Positions 24,995 to 36,439 are shown, numbered from the stretch's first letter. The stretch is 64,000 nt of DNA from Ignelater luminosus (GCA_011009095.1 VTPC01090608.1:223730-287729), one strand, 5' to 3'. Notes: a model not told the origin generated them from the letters alone. Made by a program: numbers and translations.

Positions 24995-25070
24995 CAGTGG
25001 CGTACCTATGGGGAGACGGGGGGCAGGGCGGGGGCGGTCCGCCCCGGGCGGCATCTAGCACTTACAAATA
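24995..25070 (+). mobile_element. hAT-type left terminus (CAGTGGCGTA) with G-rich tract
   Basis: CAGTGGCGTACCTATGGGGA followed by a G-rich, CpG-containing run (GGCGGTCCGCCCCGGGCGGC) is a well-known form of hAT tip. The matching right end was not found, so the extent is unknown. The sequence stands out sharply from its AT-rich surroundings. Confidence 0.5.
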
Positions 25071-26215
25071 ACTATTGTTGTTTATACTTTTACTATTTTT
25101 TTCGAAAAAAAAACGAATGCACTCCACATTAACTACAAGTTGAATATATACAGAATACTTGAAGAATAGATAAATCTAAATGTATTTCTGCTTGTTCTTT
25201 TTATCGATTACTCAAAGACCCGCAAATTTCCGCAGCTAATTTTTACTTCCTTAAAAAATATAAACTTTTTCTCATATTACAACATAAATTCACATGGGAC
25301 CACAGGGGATAACATTTTCAAATTTCAAAATGAATAAAGAAAACTCGAACATTGTTCAGTTAACTATGAACATTAAATTCTTCATTGAAATCATACTAAA
25401 AAATTGCATTAACTATGATATTGCGTCGTGCTTGAAAGACTATTTCGTGAGTACAGTAGACAATTTTGACGCTTTTTTAATCTAGCGAGATACACACCTA
25501 CAAAGCAACGGTTAAAATTTGGCTTAGTATGTATGCTGTAAAAGCACTATCTTTCAAGTATTATTTATAACACAATGTATTGTAATATGCATAAATTAAT
25601 TACAAATACCAATTTTTGAATGTTTAGTTGTAAATATAAATGTATTTAAATTTCATGCTGCGTAGATTATTTTTTAGAGTTTCGGCCGCTTTTTGCTGAT
25701 TTCCGACCACAGTGCGTTAGTTGAAAGCCATCCTGCGGCGACTTTTCCTCTCGATAAAATGATTCGCGGTAATGACAGCAGGATCACGTTAATGGTAAAC
25801 GCAAAGGGTTTCCATTTCTACTCGTTTGACCTGAAGTGGCTTCTTAAAGGTAATTTGCATATAGTATCAAGAAGCTTAACTTATGTGTCTGCTGCATCAA
25901 CACTAACCACAATTTTCGGAATAAAGAAAAATAAAATAATAAAGTAGAGATACATTTAGTTTTTAAAAGATTCGAACTTTGTTCTATCGCAGCAGAGGAA
26001 GCGAGAAAGGGACAAATATTTTAATTCTTGAATTTGCTAGAGGCGAATAACATTTATCGAAGGGGAAAACTTAAATATCTACAGATAAATATATTTACAA
26101 AATGCGAAATACAATTTGCATCTTATAATTTTGGAACGCAATAAATTTTATATACATTATTATAATAAAGGATAAACGAAATTTAGCATAATGCTAACCA
26201 AAGCGATAATTCTTA
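25071..26215. other. AT-rich stretch apart from the candidate exon
   Basis: Beyond the 25713-25849 candidate no feature was recognised here. Confidence 0.45.
25713..25849 (+). CDS. Candidate internal exon, unknown product
   Basis: A 137-nt open stretch lies between a plausible acceptor (CTGATTTCCGACCACAG) and a donor (TTAAAG/GTAATT). It encodes about 45 residues, including LVESHPAATFPLDKM and FHFYSFDLKWLLK, with balanced codon use, unlike the AT-rich flanks. The family was not recognised. It could be a host exon or part of a transposon starting at 24995. Confidence 0.3.
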
Positions 26216-26219
26216 AATG

Positions 26220-28764
26220 ATCTTAACAGTCTCATTCTTTATTCTCTCTTTTACTCGTTTTCTCAATTCTTCTCAAATACCTCATCTCTATTGCATTTAT
26301 TCGTGCTTTATGTTTTTTCTTCAAGATCCATTATTCACTACTATACATTAGCGAAGGTTTAATCACTTTTTTAACTACATATGTTTTAGCTTTTTTGGGT
26401 ATCTCTTTCTTTCCTAGAAAAGCTGTTTTCATCATATTAAATCTTTTTCCTGTTTTTCCTAGTTTCTCATTTATTGTTTAACTATCTTTCCGTTGGTCTC
26501 AATTATTGAACCTAAATACTTGTAGCTTTTAACTTGTTCAATGCACTTTCTTTTTATTTATATGTTGTATACTTTATTTTTGGATGGAACGATCATACTT
26601 TTGTTTTTTCTATATTTATCTTCATGTTTATTTTTATTAACTCTTCGTTCAATACTTCTATATTGAATTGTACATCTTCAGTTTCTGCTAGCAGAGCCAT
26701 GTCGTCAGCAAATATTAGCTCGAATAGTTCTGTTTCATTTTAATACCCTAGTAAGAGTGTTTTTATCCTATTCTTCGTCTTCTTCATTTAATACTATATT
26801 AAATAGTAGTGGGCTCAATATAAATCCTTGTTTGACTCCGATTCTTGTTACAAATTCCTTTGATTCCTCGTTGTTTGTTCTTACAATATTTGTATTTTCA
26901 TTATACATGCCTTTAATAATTTCTATTGTTCTTTTGTCTACTTCTCTCTTTGTCAATACTTCCCAAATGTTCTCCCTTCGAATACTGTCAAAAGCTTTCT
27001 CAAGGTCTATGAAACAAATGTGTATATCTTTGTTCGTGTGTATTAGTTTTTCGCTTGCCTGCCTTATGATGAATATTAAATCTTGTGTGCTTCTCCCACT
27101 TCTAAGACCGCACTGTGCATCTTCTATTGTTACCACTACTGTATTTCTGATTCTTTTTTAAAATTCTTGCAAAAATCTTCCCTGGGATACTTCCTAGTGT
27201 TATTCTCCTATAATTACTACACTCTCTTTTATTTCCTTCCCGAATTCCATTATTTTGGTATTTCTATGTTTTTCATTATATCATTTATTAATGTTGTTAA
27301 AATTTTTATTCTTTCTTATTTCATATATTTGATCATTTCAAGCGATATATTATCTCTCCCTTGTGCTTTTCCCAGTTTTATCTTGTTTTTGCTTTTAGTA
27401 CTTCTTTTTCTTTAATCGGTTGTGTTTCAGGTATGTCACTTGTTTTTTCCTCTTCTTCTTTGTTTGTTACTGCATGTGTTAATTCTTTAAAGTATTACCT
27501 CCATCGTTCATTTGTTATTATCCTTCCATTTTTATCCTTTATATTTTTCATATTATATTCTTTCCTCTACTTTAGCTGCTTCAATGTCCCATAGAATAAT
27601 TTCTGATTTTCTCTATAATTTTCTGCCATCTGTTCTTCAAACCTTGTTCATGATTCTTTCCTGTCTGTTTTTATTGCTACTTTTACATCTTTTCGTTTTT
27701 CTCTTTATATATTTTATAATTTTCTTTCTTTTTCGTTAGACAGTTATCTTTTTCAACTTTCTTTTTTGTTTTTGACCTTTAATTGTATGTCTTTATTCTA
27801 CCATTCTGTCTTTTTATGATTTTTATATGCTATCTTCGTGATTCCACAATTTTCTTTAGCCGCAGATAGTATGTTGTTTTTAAATTTTTCTCATCTCTAT
27901 TCAATGGTATTTCCTCCTGTTTGCTCCTTAAACATGTTATTTATTATTTCTTGATACTTCTTCCTGCATTCTGGACCTTTAAGTTTATAACTTTACCGTT
28001 TAATTAACCTTTTTTCTTCTTTTATCTTCCTCTACGAACGTGTCGTTTTAGAAACATCTCTACTAGGTAGTGGTCACTACCAATTTCTGCTCGTCTTGTT
28101 ACTTTTACATTCTTTACAATTTTCCATTTTGTTTTACTAATAAAAAAATAATCTATTATTGAGTTTTTATTTCTGTTATGCTTTTCTCTTGTAAATTTGT
28201 GGATGTCTTTGTGTTTAAACTTTGTATTGGCTATTATCAAATCATTTTCCACTCCCGGTTCGATTATTCTTTTTTAGTTGTTGTTTTTTGTTTCTCCTTC
28301 TCTTCTTCCCATGCAGTTCTTAATGTCAGCATTTCATTTTTCTTCCCATTTAGATCTCCCATTATTTATATGTTTCTTTCTCCTTCATCTATTCCTTTTT
28401 ACAGTAGTAAAATTTATCTTTTGTCTTCCTTATTTGCATCTTTATTTTTTCCATATCACTGTCCAAGCCTCATGTTCTATTAGTTTCATTTCTATTATCA
28501 TGATTCTTTCATTTATATGTTCTTCTTTTAGCATATCTTTTAGTTTGTTTGGCTCTATTGTAAGTCCTAGTCCTCCTGACGCCCTCTCAGTTTTTTCAAC
28601 TCCTGATCATAATAACCAATATCTTTTATGTATTCTTGCCATGCCTTTTCTTTTCTTTTTGTTTCTGGAATTCCTAGAATTTCTATACGATTATTTATCA
28701 CATCTTCAACTATTTCTTCCTCTTTTCCTTTTATACTGCGCACGTTCCAAGTACCTATTCTCAT
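26220..28764 (-). pseudogene. LINE ORF2 relic: endonuclease and reverse transcriptase
   Basis: Starts MRIGTWNVRSIKGK at 28764 with the APE-type endonuclease signature. PETKRK follows at about 28650, the Asn-containing IIANTKFKHKDIHKFT block lies at about 28235, and the catalytic EIGSDHYLV block at about 28080. The RT has ECQCGxRSGRSTQDLI-type sequence (here DAQCGLRSGRSTQD, about 27115), FIDLEKAFDSI (about 27015), GVKQGFILSPLLF (about 26840) and an intact FADDMALL (about 26715). Frameshifts lie near 27900-27200 and at about 26760. The first catalytic Asp (F-x-D in FIDLEKAFD) and the ADD box both persist. Confidence 0.85.
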
Positions 28765-28929
28765 TGTTTCATGTTCTTGTCTTTTTGTATTAGTTGTTTT
28801 CTTGTTTGTATTTTAATATCTTTATTTACCCTTTTCGCTTCCGCTGTTCATTTCATTACTCATGTCCGTTTTCTTTGCCTGGGTCGATATCTTATCGTTT
28901 CTGCTTTCTTTTACTGTCAGCTTTTTGGC

Positions 28930-29799
28930 GGTTGTTTATTTATATTTGTATTATTTTCTTTGGATTTGGATTTTTTCTTCTCTGTCTCATTTTCATTCCT
29001 TTCCATCAATTATGAACTATTTTTGTTATTCTTCCCTTCTTTCTCTTTCCTTCCGTTCTTTGCTTTAGCATTTTATGTTATTTCCCGTTCCTCTTTTGTC
29101 ATTTCATTGTTTACATAAATTCTTTCTTGAAGTTGTTTCAGTTTATTTTTACTTTTCATTATTTTTTCTTTATCTAATACGTTTTCCAGCTCAGTATATC
29201 TTTGTTCCTATTTCTATGGCTTTTTTTATCTGTGCTTTGTCTTCTGTTCCCCTTTCAATGACTTGTTCCAACCCATGTTTGAGATCTGCACTATTGTCTG
29301 CTTCTATTTCAACATCAGCTATAACAGTATTATTTTTGATTCTATCTTTTTTTAATCTTCTTACTCTATCTTCTATTATTTTCATCTTGTCTTTTATCAT
29401 CTTATTTTCTCCTTTTAGTATTTCATTTTCCCGTTTGAATTCCTTCAACTCTTGTTGGTACGACCTCTGATCTTTTATTTCTTTTGTGTTCTTCATTACT
29501 TCTTTTATCATATTCGTCAATGCATCTATTTTATCATCTTTTTCATTTTTCTCTTTCTATGGGGTCCTGTTTATCTTTTAGCTTCTTCTAAAAATTTTGT
29601 CTACCCCCGTATCTCGTTTTCTTTTTGTTTCTTTTGACGTATATTGGTCACTCTCCATTCTGTGTTCGAATAGCCTCACTTTTGTTATCACTTTATCACT
29701 CCATTTATTAGTTTTAAGCATCTCTGAAACACTTAAATAAATATTAATTATTTGTTCCCTGTAAATAAATTTACCCTTAGGTTTAACTTTAATACTCAC
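28930..29799 (-). pseudogene. LINE ORF1 protein relic (coiled coil, nucleic-acid-binding type)
   Basis: From 29799 the translation passes through a Lys-rich start, then a heptad-like coiled coil (KEFKRENEILKGENKMIKDK, about 29450-29390). It continues through frame changes to a charged block (NNEMTKEEREITxNAK, about 29115-29070) matching the end of L1-type ORF1 proteins, which coat the RNA and trimerise. Stops interrupt several positions. It sits directly upstream of the endonuclease ORF, as in bicistronic LINEs. Confidence 0.65.
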
Positions 29800-29851
29800 A
29801 AATAAAGAAGATTTGAAATCGACAAACGGTCTAATTTTGCGCTGACAGTGA
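29790..29851 (+). repeat. 62-bp shared module, copy 2
   Basis: Counterpart of 19781-19842. Here it lies at the 5' side of the LINE at 26220-29800 instead of at a LINE 3' end. Confidence 0.85.
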
Positions 29852-29961
29852 ATATGTGAAAGTAAATAAAGAATTAATTAATTCATAAAGCAAAGAAATA
29901 TCAGTAATTCGTGTTATTGTCATCAAACACAGCTTTTAGGAAGAAACTTCAATTAACAAAT

Positions 29962-30000
29962 ACAGGGTGCCTACAAAAAGTTAGGACATAGCTGCAGACT
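29962..30000 (+). repeat. TACAGGGTG-type element tip
   Basis: TACAGGGTGCCTACAAAAAG is of the widespread insect type TACAGGGTGT... Similar tips occur at 47605 (TACAGTGTCCGCC), 50852 (TACAGGGTGTTCTT), 58170 (reverse, ACCCTGTA) and 58335 (TACAGTGTGTCC). The family was not determined. Confidence 0.4.
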
Positions 30001-30399
30001 CCTGGGATAAAAATAAGAAGATTTAATCCAACTTACCTATATCTAAAACCGTTTTGAAAAAAAATTAATTTTGCGTATAAAAATATTAGGCGTTGATCAT
30101 AATTTTTGGTATGGCATGTTTTGTGACTGTAAGTCACGTCTCGAGATGATTTTGGTCTTCATCCGTAAGTTGTTAAACAAAAATGTCGCAATACAAATTT
30201 GGTGATAACTTTTTAGTGCCTAGACTGAGAACTTTCATTCTTTTTCTTTTTTCAAAAAGATATTTTCTTTAGAAACATTTTTTGTATCTTTGCAATTTTT
30301 GATAGCGCTTAAGGTTTATCCACAAAAAAGTAATATGCCATGGTATGGAATGCAAAGTTTATTAGTCAAAACTAGTCTTAAATCACAACAAACAAAATG

Positions 30400-30890
30400 C
30401 TAAACTAAACTTAATTTTTACCACACTAAACTTCTGTGATTTTGGCTGTAATGTAACAGTTCTTAAACAATTTCGTCCAAATACCATTTAGCATGTCTTC
30501 TCTAAACTCTCATACGTCCAGGGCAGTGACTCAAACAAAATCTCGATTCATTCGAAAAAAGGACTCTGCTCCTGCTGGATTCCAATCTACGTGCTGACGG
30601 ACTGCTCTATGATCATCGGTTAATCGAGGAACTTTGGCAGCTTTCCTTGATCTCATGTGGGTTTTATGGAGCCTATTACTTTACTTATGTTTGATCAAAC
30701 TCTTGTTCCAGTAGCATCAACCAGACGCGGATAGTTCATTATGTCACGAGCAGTGTTTGTTTAATAGCGCAAGACTTATAAGTCGTTCTATTCGTGCGGA
30801 GGTTTTGCGTTGACGTTGAGAGTATTGCCTTCGCCATACAATCTCCACTTCCAGATAGCTAACATTTAAATATGGACAATTGTTTGCTGT
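30400..30890 (-). pseudogene. Tc1-like transposase relic
   Basis: On the minus strand the frame around 30680-30460 reads RSRKAAKVPRLTDDHRAVRQ, then VDWNPAGAESFFRMNRDF, then a GRMRVWRR-like block with substitutions. This is the order of the Tc1 catalytic region, where the family has W-x-x-V-L-F-S-D-E-S-R-F. The central Asp of that motif is lost (here FFRMNRDF) and stops are frequent, so it is dead. The C-terminal third, with the last catalytic residue, is absent. Upstream (30880-30700) a degraded N-terminal part is faintly legible. Confidence 0.6.
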
Positions 30891-31132
30891 AAAAGCCTTC
30901 TTTAAGGAAAGTAATCTCTCTGACTGTTACTTGGTTTTGCTAAATTTCCAAAACAACTTAAATCAGTCGATATTGTTGAATTTGTGTTTTAAACTTGTTT
31001 TAATAATTGTAAACTTCAATATATACATTCCTTTTCAGGAATGAATGACAATGATAACCAGCTGTACACAACGTATTATAATTTCGTTATTCTTTTCCTT
31101 AGTTGAAAACATTATATGAACATTTTTCTTTA

Positions 31133-31332
31133 GGCTGCGTTTATGTTGGAGCAGCGATAAACGATAAGAGCGGCGATAGTAGCAAAGCAACGAAAAGGTT
31201 AGCATTATTTCATATAGAATTGTTTATGTTGAGGAAAGCATAAAGTTCCATATGAAATAATGCTAACCTTTTCGTTGCTTTGCTATTATCGTCGCTCTTA
31301 TCGTTTATCGTTGCTCCAACATAAACGCACCC
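31133..31332. mobile_element. 200-bp MITE hairpin with TTA target duplication (PIF/Harbinger-like)
   Basis: Two 87-bp arms (31133-31219 and 31246-31332) are inverted copies with only five mismatches, separated by a 26-bp loop. Tips are GGCTGCGTTTATG and CATAAACGCACCC, and both sides are flanked by TTA (31130-31132 and 31333-31335). A TTA/TWA target duplication and a GGG(T/C)GCGTTT-like tip suit PIF/Harbinger-type elements. There is no coding capacity. The near-perfect arms suggest recent insertion or constraint. Confidence 0.85.
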
Positions 31333-31339
31333 TTATAGA

Positions 31340-32780
31340 CAAACCAAATCACTGTAAAACAGGAGTAAACTTTATTCTACCTCACAAAGCACAAGCACTG
31401 AACAAAAAGGCTTTAAATGATTTTCAATCTTTTTGGATAAATACATTTAACAAACACCAAACTTACTTTTTTGTTTTTCGGCGAAATATCCTTTTGCGAC
31501 CTGATTCTCTTAGGAAGTCAGTTACCCAATTCTATGTAACTCTTTAACGAACGAATTTATTGTAACAATAAACGAAGTCATTGTCATGAAAATACTTAAA
31601 TAACATTATGAATGTTTGTTAAACAATTGCATATTGATGAAGAAGCTTGTTATTAATAATAAACGTGAGTCATTGTTTTAATGAACAATAGTTGATACAA
31701 TTTTTAAACTAAACTAAAATAGTGGAAGAAGGTTCATACATTTAAAGAATGATTTTATTACAATTAATGTACAATTTCATTACTATTATTAAAATTGCCA
31801 ATATTTTAATAAACAATTCATAATAATAATAAATTTCTTTTTATCGGTTTAATAAATATACACTTTGATTAAATAACTAAAGAGTAACTTTATTTTAAAA
31901 GCAGTTAGTAGATGTCGTTTCATTCAGTTCTAATTGAACTTTTAGTTTTTTGATCTTAAAGTTTTTAAAGATTGAGTGTTTATGTTTTACGTGAGTGCCC
32001 AAGATTACTTGTGCATGAGAAATAAATAGTCCCTTTCTGCATAATAACAATAAAGACAGTAGTGTAGCCATAATATAGTGAACACGTTAATAACGTTAAG
32101 AAACGGTTTTATTAGTCTAGTTCCGTATATTTGTTTTTTTCCTTGAGAACGTTAAAAGTGCTCCTTTGTGACTTGTGAGAAGACTGAGTAAATTCTGTTT
32201 TTAGATTCATCGAGGATTGATAGAAAAGGATTCTCAACGACACTCTTTATACTGTTAATGTTAATGGAATTGCTTGCAGATAAATGCGGTTTAATTTAAC
32301 TGAACTTTGCACGCTGCAGTTGGTTTGTTTCTCCTCGTCTAACAGTCACTGTGTATGTCAACTTTAAAATTGTTTATGTTCTGAATAGCCTCTCTCTACT
32401 ACAATTGAAAAGAGTATATCTTTTACTGCTTCAACTTTAAGGGAGCACTCACTCTGAACTTATAGAACTGATTGAAACAATCTGATAATTGTTGTTAATG
32501 TTAGCAAGGTAGTACGCCTTTGAATGCCTCACTTGCTGATGGTTTCATGAAACATATATTTTATATCATTACGGGCGATAAAGGTGAGGTAAAGGTAATA
32601 TAATCTTCAGTTTAGGCCGTTCTTGATTAACACACACCTTTAAAATTGAAAACATTTACATAATGCGTTGATCAAAATGCGGGAAAGGATTCCAGTTATA
32701 ATCGAAACTATTGAATCTTTACAATCTGAAGGTAGCAATGTCTAATTTTTCTTTAACTTCCAACAAATAAAAACACTGTT
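31340..32780. other. AT-rich stretch without recognisable gene
   Basis: Short frames only. No domain or terminal repeat was seen. Confidence 0.5.
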
Positions 32781-32784
32781 AAAA

Positions 32785-34352
32785 GTTTTCAAACACATTG
32801 ATTAACAACAAAAATATGACAGTACTAAGAACAAATCGCACCAGAGGGAAACAGAGGATAGTAAAAATAAAAGACGAACAAGGAAATTTAGTGTCAAATA
32901 AAGCAGAGATTGCTAAAGAAATTCAAAAACTCTACAAGAAACTGTGTATGTCACCTCAACCAAACCCTAAAAACTCTAAAGAGCATGTTGTCAACATTGG
33001 TTCAGAAGATCTGCCTGAAATAATGTCATCTGAAATCAGAAATGCCCTCCTCCAAATAAAAAGTCTGGGAAAATGCCAAAGCCATTTTACTCTATAAGAA
33101 AGGAGACAGCACAAATAATAGAAAACTACAGACCTATAAGTTTACTCTCACATCTTTACAAACTATTAACTAGAATCATAACAAATCGACTAACAGCGAA
33201 GCTAGACTCATACCAGCCAACAGAACAGGCCGGGTTCTGAAAAGGATTTGGTACTATCGACCAAGCAACAGAATCAATATTTTGTTACATCTGGCATTTA
33301 TTGATTATCATAAAGCCTTTGATAGTATTGAAACATGGACATGGAATGGACGACGCTAGAATGGATTCTAGATATTCTGCTATCATCACGGATATCTATG
33401 ACGGAGTTACCCTGGAAATAAAAATAGATGATGATATGGAAACAGAAAAAAATATCCTCGACAAAGATGTTAGACAGGGTGATACCATCTTACCCAAATT
33501 ATTTACTCTGGCTCTAGAAAACGTATTGAAACAACTAGACTGGGAGGAAAAAGCATTAAAGGTCGACGGAGTATACCTAAGTGATTTGAAGTTTGCTGAC
33601 GACATAGTTTTGATAAGTACAGAGATTTAAGAACTAAATGCAATGCTAATTGACCTAAACGAAAAATCAGAAAGATTAGGACTAAAAGTGAACTTTTACA
33701 AAACAAAAATAATAAATAACAGCCAAAACAATATTATCATAGATAGCACCATCCTAGAAACGGTAGAACAATACATATACCTTGGGTACATAATTAAAAA
33801 TGGCAAAGAAAATCAAACCACCGAGATTAAACGAAGGATTCATCTAACATGGATAGCATTCGGCAAGCTTAATTACATCCTAAAGGATACAAATATGCCA
33901 ATATATTTAAAGCGAAATGTTTATGATAGTTGTAAGATATGGCCTGGAAACTATGGCAATAACAAAAACAGTAGCAGAGCAACTAATAATACTCAACAAA
34001 CCATGGAGCGAGCCATGTTGGGAATCACCTTGAGAGATAAAATTTGCAACAGTGAAATACGCCGTCGATCTGGAATAACGGATATTATGGAGAGAATAGC
34101 AAGACTCAAGTGGAAATGGATTGGGCACTTTAACAAGGCAAGATAAGGAAAAATCGTCAAGTAAAGTAACTTTCTGAAGATCAAAAGAAACTGGAAGAAG
34201 CGTCGGATGACCCCCCAAAGAGATGAATCGACGACGCGACGTTAAATTAATAGCAGGCAAACAATGGACGAGAATGGCTGCAAACAGAGAGCATGGAAAC
34301 AACGGAATGAGGCCTATGTCCAACACTAGATAAACGAAGGCTGAAGAAGAAG
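32785..34352 (+). mobile_element. 5'-truncated RTE-type LINE, RT and tail, dead
   Basis: The plus strand reads the EN-RT linker (IVKIKDEQGNLVSNKAEIA, about 32860-32915), then LLYKKGDSTN-like sequence (about 33090), ENYRPISL-like and QAGF-like blocks with frameshifts (33120-33240), and FIDYHKAFDSI (about 33300). These are followed by DVRQGDTILPKLFTLALE (about 33465-33520), an intact FADDIVLIST (about 33590-33620), a KYLGY-like block (YIYLGYIIK, about 33775) and the WKWIGHF block (about 34115). The end matches the RTE-type C-terminus with NEAYVQH (about 34310) and finishes in GAAGGCTGAAGAAGAAG. The DTIxPKLFTLALE signature is characteristic of RTE-like RTs. At least five frameshifts or stops kill it. 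Confidence 0.88.
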
Positions 34353-34359
34353 TTCCCTC

Positions 34360-35485
34360 CTCTACCCTTTTTTTATTCGTAGGAACCAAGTACTTAATTA
34401 GATTGCGTATGCTGTACACAACGGTAAAAATATCATGCTAAATATCTTTTCGTTTCTTTTCCTCTTTAAAGATTTTGCTTATCAAACAGTTAATGTTGAG
34501 GAAAGCGGCAAATCGTCTACCATGGCTGTAATCTTGAAACTACTTCTCCTTTCCTCCCTTGTTTTTTGTTTTCTGTTTCAGTTGGAGATCATTGTCAGGA
34601 ATCAAATCCATCATGGTACATTCTGTGCATTGTTAATTTTCCAATAACGAAACGATCTACTGCAAATGCTCGCAATAACGAGATCACTGCAAGTTTCGAG
34701 ACATGCGGTGATCTTAACAGTCGCTTTTTTTGGGAATTTTCCTTTATTTGTACTTTTAAATTTCTTTACCAATCTGAAACTACAGTTTGAAGGACTTTGA
34801 TTCATGACTAGAGAAAGACGCAAATCTGATAGTAGTCATCAGACGAACTGATTCAGAGTCAGAAAGCTGCAGAGATGGTCATCATCATATTAATAGACTA
34901 CAATCACAGTATGGAATAAAACCCGTAACGACGACGATCATCATTGTAGCTTCTCAATTCTAAAGGAAGGGTGTTCTTATTGAGTTGGTGAGTGATGCAT
35001 CTTTGGGGTGACTAGTCAGAAAGTCCGAGTGAGATGAAACCTTTTCAGCATTTTGATTAAGATATTAATTGTAAAATTGTAATATGTGTGTTTCCTGAAT
35101 GTTGGCGAGTTTCCAACAAATAACGGCGATGTAACACTAAGGAAGCTGTATAGAAGGTGAAGTTAGAGAAAGTTTGATGTTTTGGGGTTCTAAGGAACCT
35201 GGTTATCAGGTTTTCTACTTCTACATGAAATATCAAAGGGGATGGTTTTTCTTGTGGTTTTTGACAATGGATACCAAAGTAATTCATGTCAAATTGTGTT
35301 TATTCTAGGAAACGTTCGTCAGGTGGTCTTTTGCCGTTAGCAAGGGGCGGGCAATCACGAAATAGGTAACGAAGCTGTAGTCAGCGATGCGGCCACAGAA
35401 TTCTGAATATAAAAAATGGTAATTTACTAATAGTGAATCTCTAGAGAATCTATTTCTGTTTCACTGTTACTTTGTGGAACTTCAT
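34360..35485. other. No recognisable gene
   Basis: Several short frames on both strands, none with a recognisable domain. GGAAACGTTCGTCAGGTGG at about 35309 vaguely resembles a Penelope-type terminal motif but is unsupported. Confidence 0.4.
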
Positions 35486-35490
35486 GTTAA

Positions 35491-36432
35491 TCTTTATATA
35501 TATAATTCTTCTGTACGTGTGTATGTCACTGAACTCCTCCTAAACGGTTGGACCGATTTTGTTGAAATTTTTTGTGTGTGTTCAAGTTGATTCGAGAATG
35601 GTTTAGATTCGCAATTTGACCCGGTTTTTCAATTTGGTCCAATTTAAATTGTTTATTTAAATATAGCCGATGTTACGGCGAGTAGTACCTACGTCCGCTG
35701 TCAGAGGGTACTTGGCGTGCGATCGCCATGTTGGCCTCGGTCTGTCGGATGTCTTAGCTGGGATTCGTGGCAGAAGAACAAAAATTCGCCATGTTACGAA
35801 ACTCGGCAGATGGCGCTGCAGTCGATATCTCGACTTGAATGAATTTTTGTGTATGCATTCATTCATTCATTTCATTCATTTTGTGTATGTATTCATTCAA
35901 TGCATTTAATTGTTCTAAAGCTTAACCAATAGTAAGAGAGAAAAGTTCCGTGGTCAACCAATAAGGAATCGTGGCCCGTTTTTTGCGAGTTTCGACTAAT
36001 GACTAACTTCATTCGTTTATTTTTCGACATTTTAATTTGAGTGTATTATATTAAGTGTGTTTCGTTATTTTGACATTTTAATTTTTTCGTACGGTGTCCT
36101 TTGATATTTCAGGTGTCGCATTTCAGTGAATATTAAATGTATTATATTCACATATAAGTTACGTACATAAAACAATGCTACGTCTACGTGGACGAGGAGG
36201 AAATATTGGTCGACGGACTCGGAATTCACAATTAGTCCAGAATCGTCGGTTAAATAGATCGGCAGAAGATCAATTGACGGACAATGAAAATTTAAGGAGT
36301 AGTTATTTCAAAATAAAGAATAATGGAATTATTATATTATTTGTCTTTCATTTTATACTTTGTTTAATATCCTAATCGCTTGAAATATCATGCAGGACTG
36401 TTAGGCGGAACGAAGTTCGTCGGGTCAGCTAG
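35491..36432 (+). mobile_element. Helitron (non-autonomous, with Rep/helicase ORF start)
   Basis: The left end is TCTTTATATATATAATTC followed by the widespread insect Helitron 5' sequence (GTATGTCACTGAACTCCTCC, then GGTTGGACCGATTTTG). The right end is a short hairpin (GGAACGAAGTTCGTC) followed by GGGTCAGCTAG. The element sits between A (35490) and T (36433), the A/T insertion site of Helitrons, which make no target duplication. Length is 942 bp. The promoter-like interior contains an ATTC-rich simple repeat (35848-35900). The only coding piece is the start of a Helitron protein at 36175. Confidence 0.9.
36175..36375 (+). pseudogene. Helitron Rep/helicase N-terminal remnant
   Basis: Begins MLRLRGRGGNIGRRTRNSQ, the basic R-G-R-x-x-N-I/L-G-R-R-T-R start common to insect Helitron polyproteins, and continues about 45 residues (NRRLNRSAEDQLTDNE). 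It then runs into non-homologous A/T-rich sequence that ends at the Helitron 3' terminus. No Rep HUH motif or helicase is present, so the element depends on an autonomous partner for rolling-circle movement. Confidence 0.72.
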
Positions 36433-36439
36433 TAAATTA

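Larger units (their letters stand above)
26220..29800 (-). mobile_element. Two-ORF LINE, nearly full length, 3'-shortened, dead
   Basis: The minus strand carries a first ORF with a coiled coil and an L1-ORF1p-like C-terminus (29799-28930), then an endonuclease-RT ORF (28764-26220). The RT tail stops abruptly at about 26220 inside the conserved RIRNETV-like block, so the usual 3' end is missing, which is unusual because LINEs normally lose the 5' end. The 5' side at 29790-29851 carries the 62-bp module also found at the tail of the LINE at 19781. The sequence is extremely A-rich on the coding strand. Confidence 0.87.

Noticed and set aside
28178-29118. Phe/Leu/Ser-rich plus-strand frames resembling membrane proteins
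   Set aside because: They are the complement of the A-rich LINE on the minus strand (EN and ORF1), so the hydrophobicity is a strand artefact.
31260-31547. 95-codon plus-strand frame
   Set aside because: Its first part is the right arm of the MITE and the rest has no recognisable domain.
33907-34419. 170-codon minus-strand frame
   Set aside because: Complement of the RTE relic, whose plus-strand translation shows clear RT blocks.
35848-35900. ATTC repeats as a CRISPR-like array
   Set aside because: A simple microsatellite inside the Helitron with no spacers; a eukaryotic context makes CRISPR implausible.
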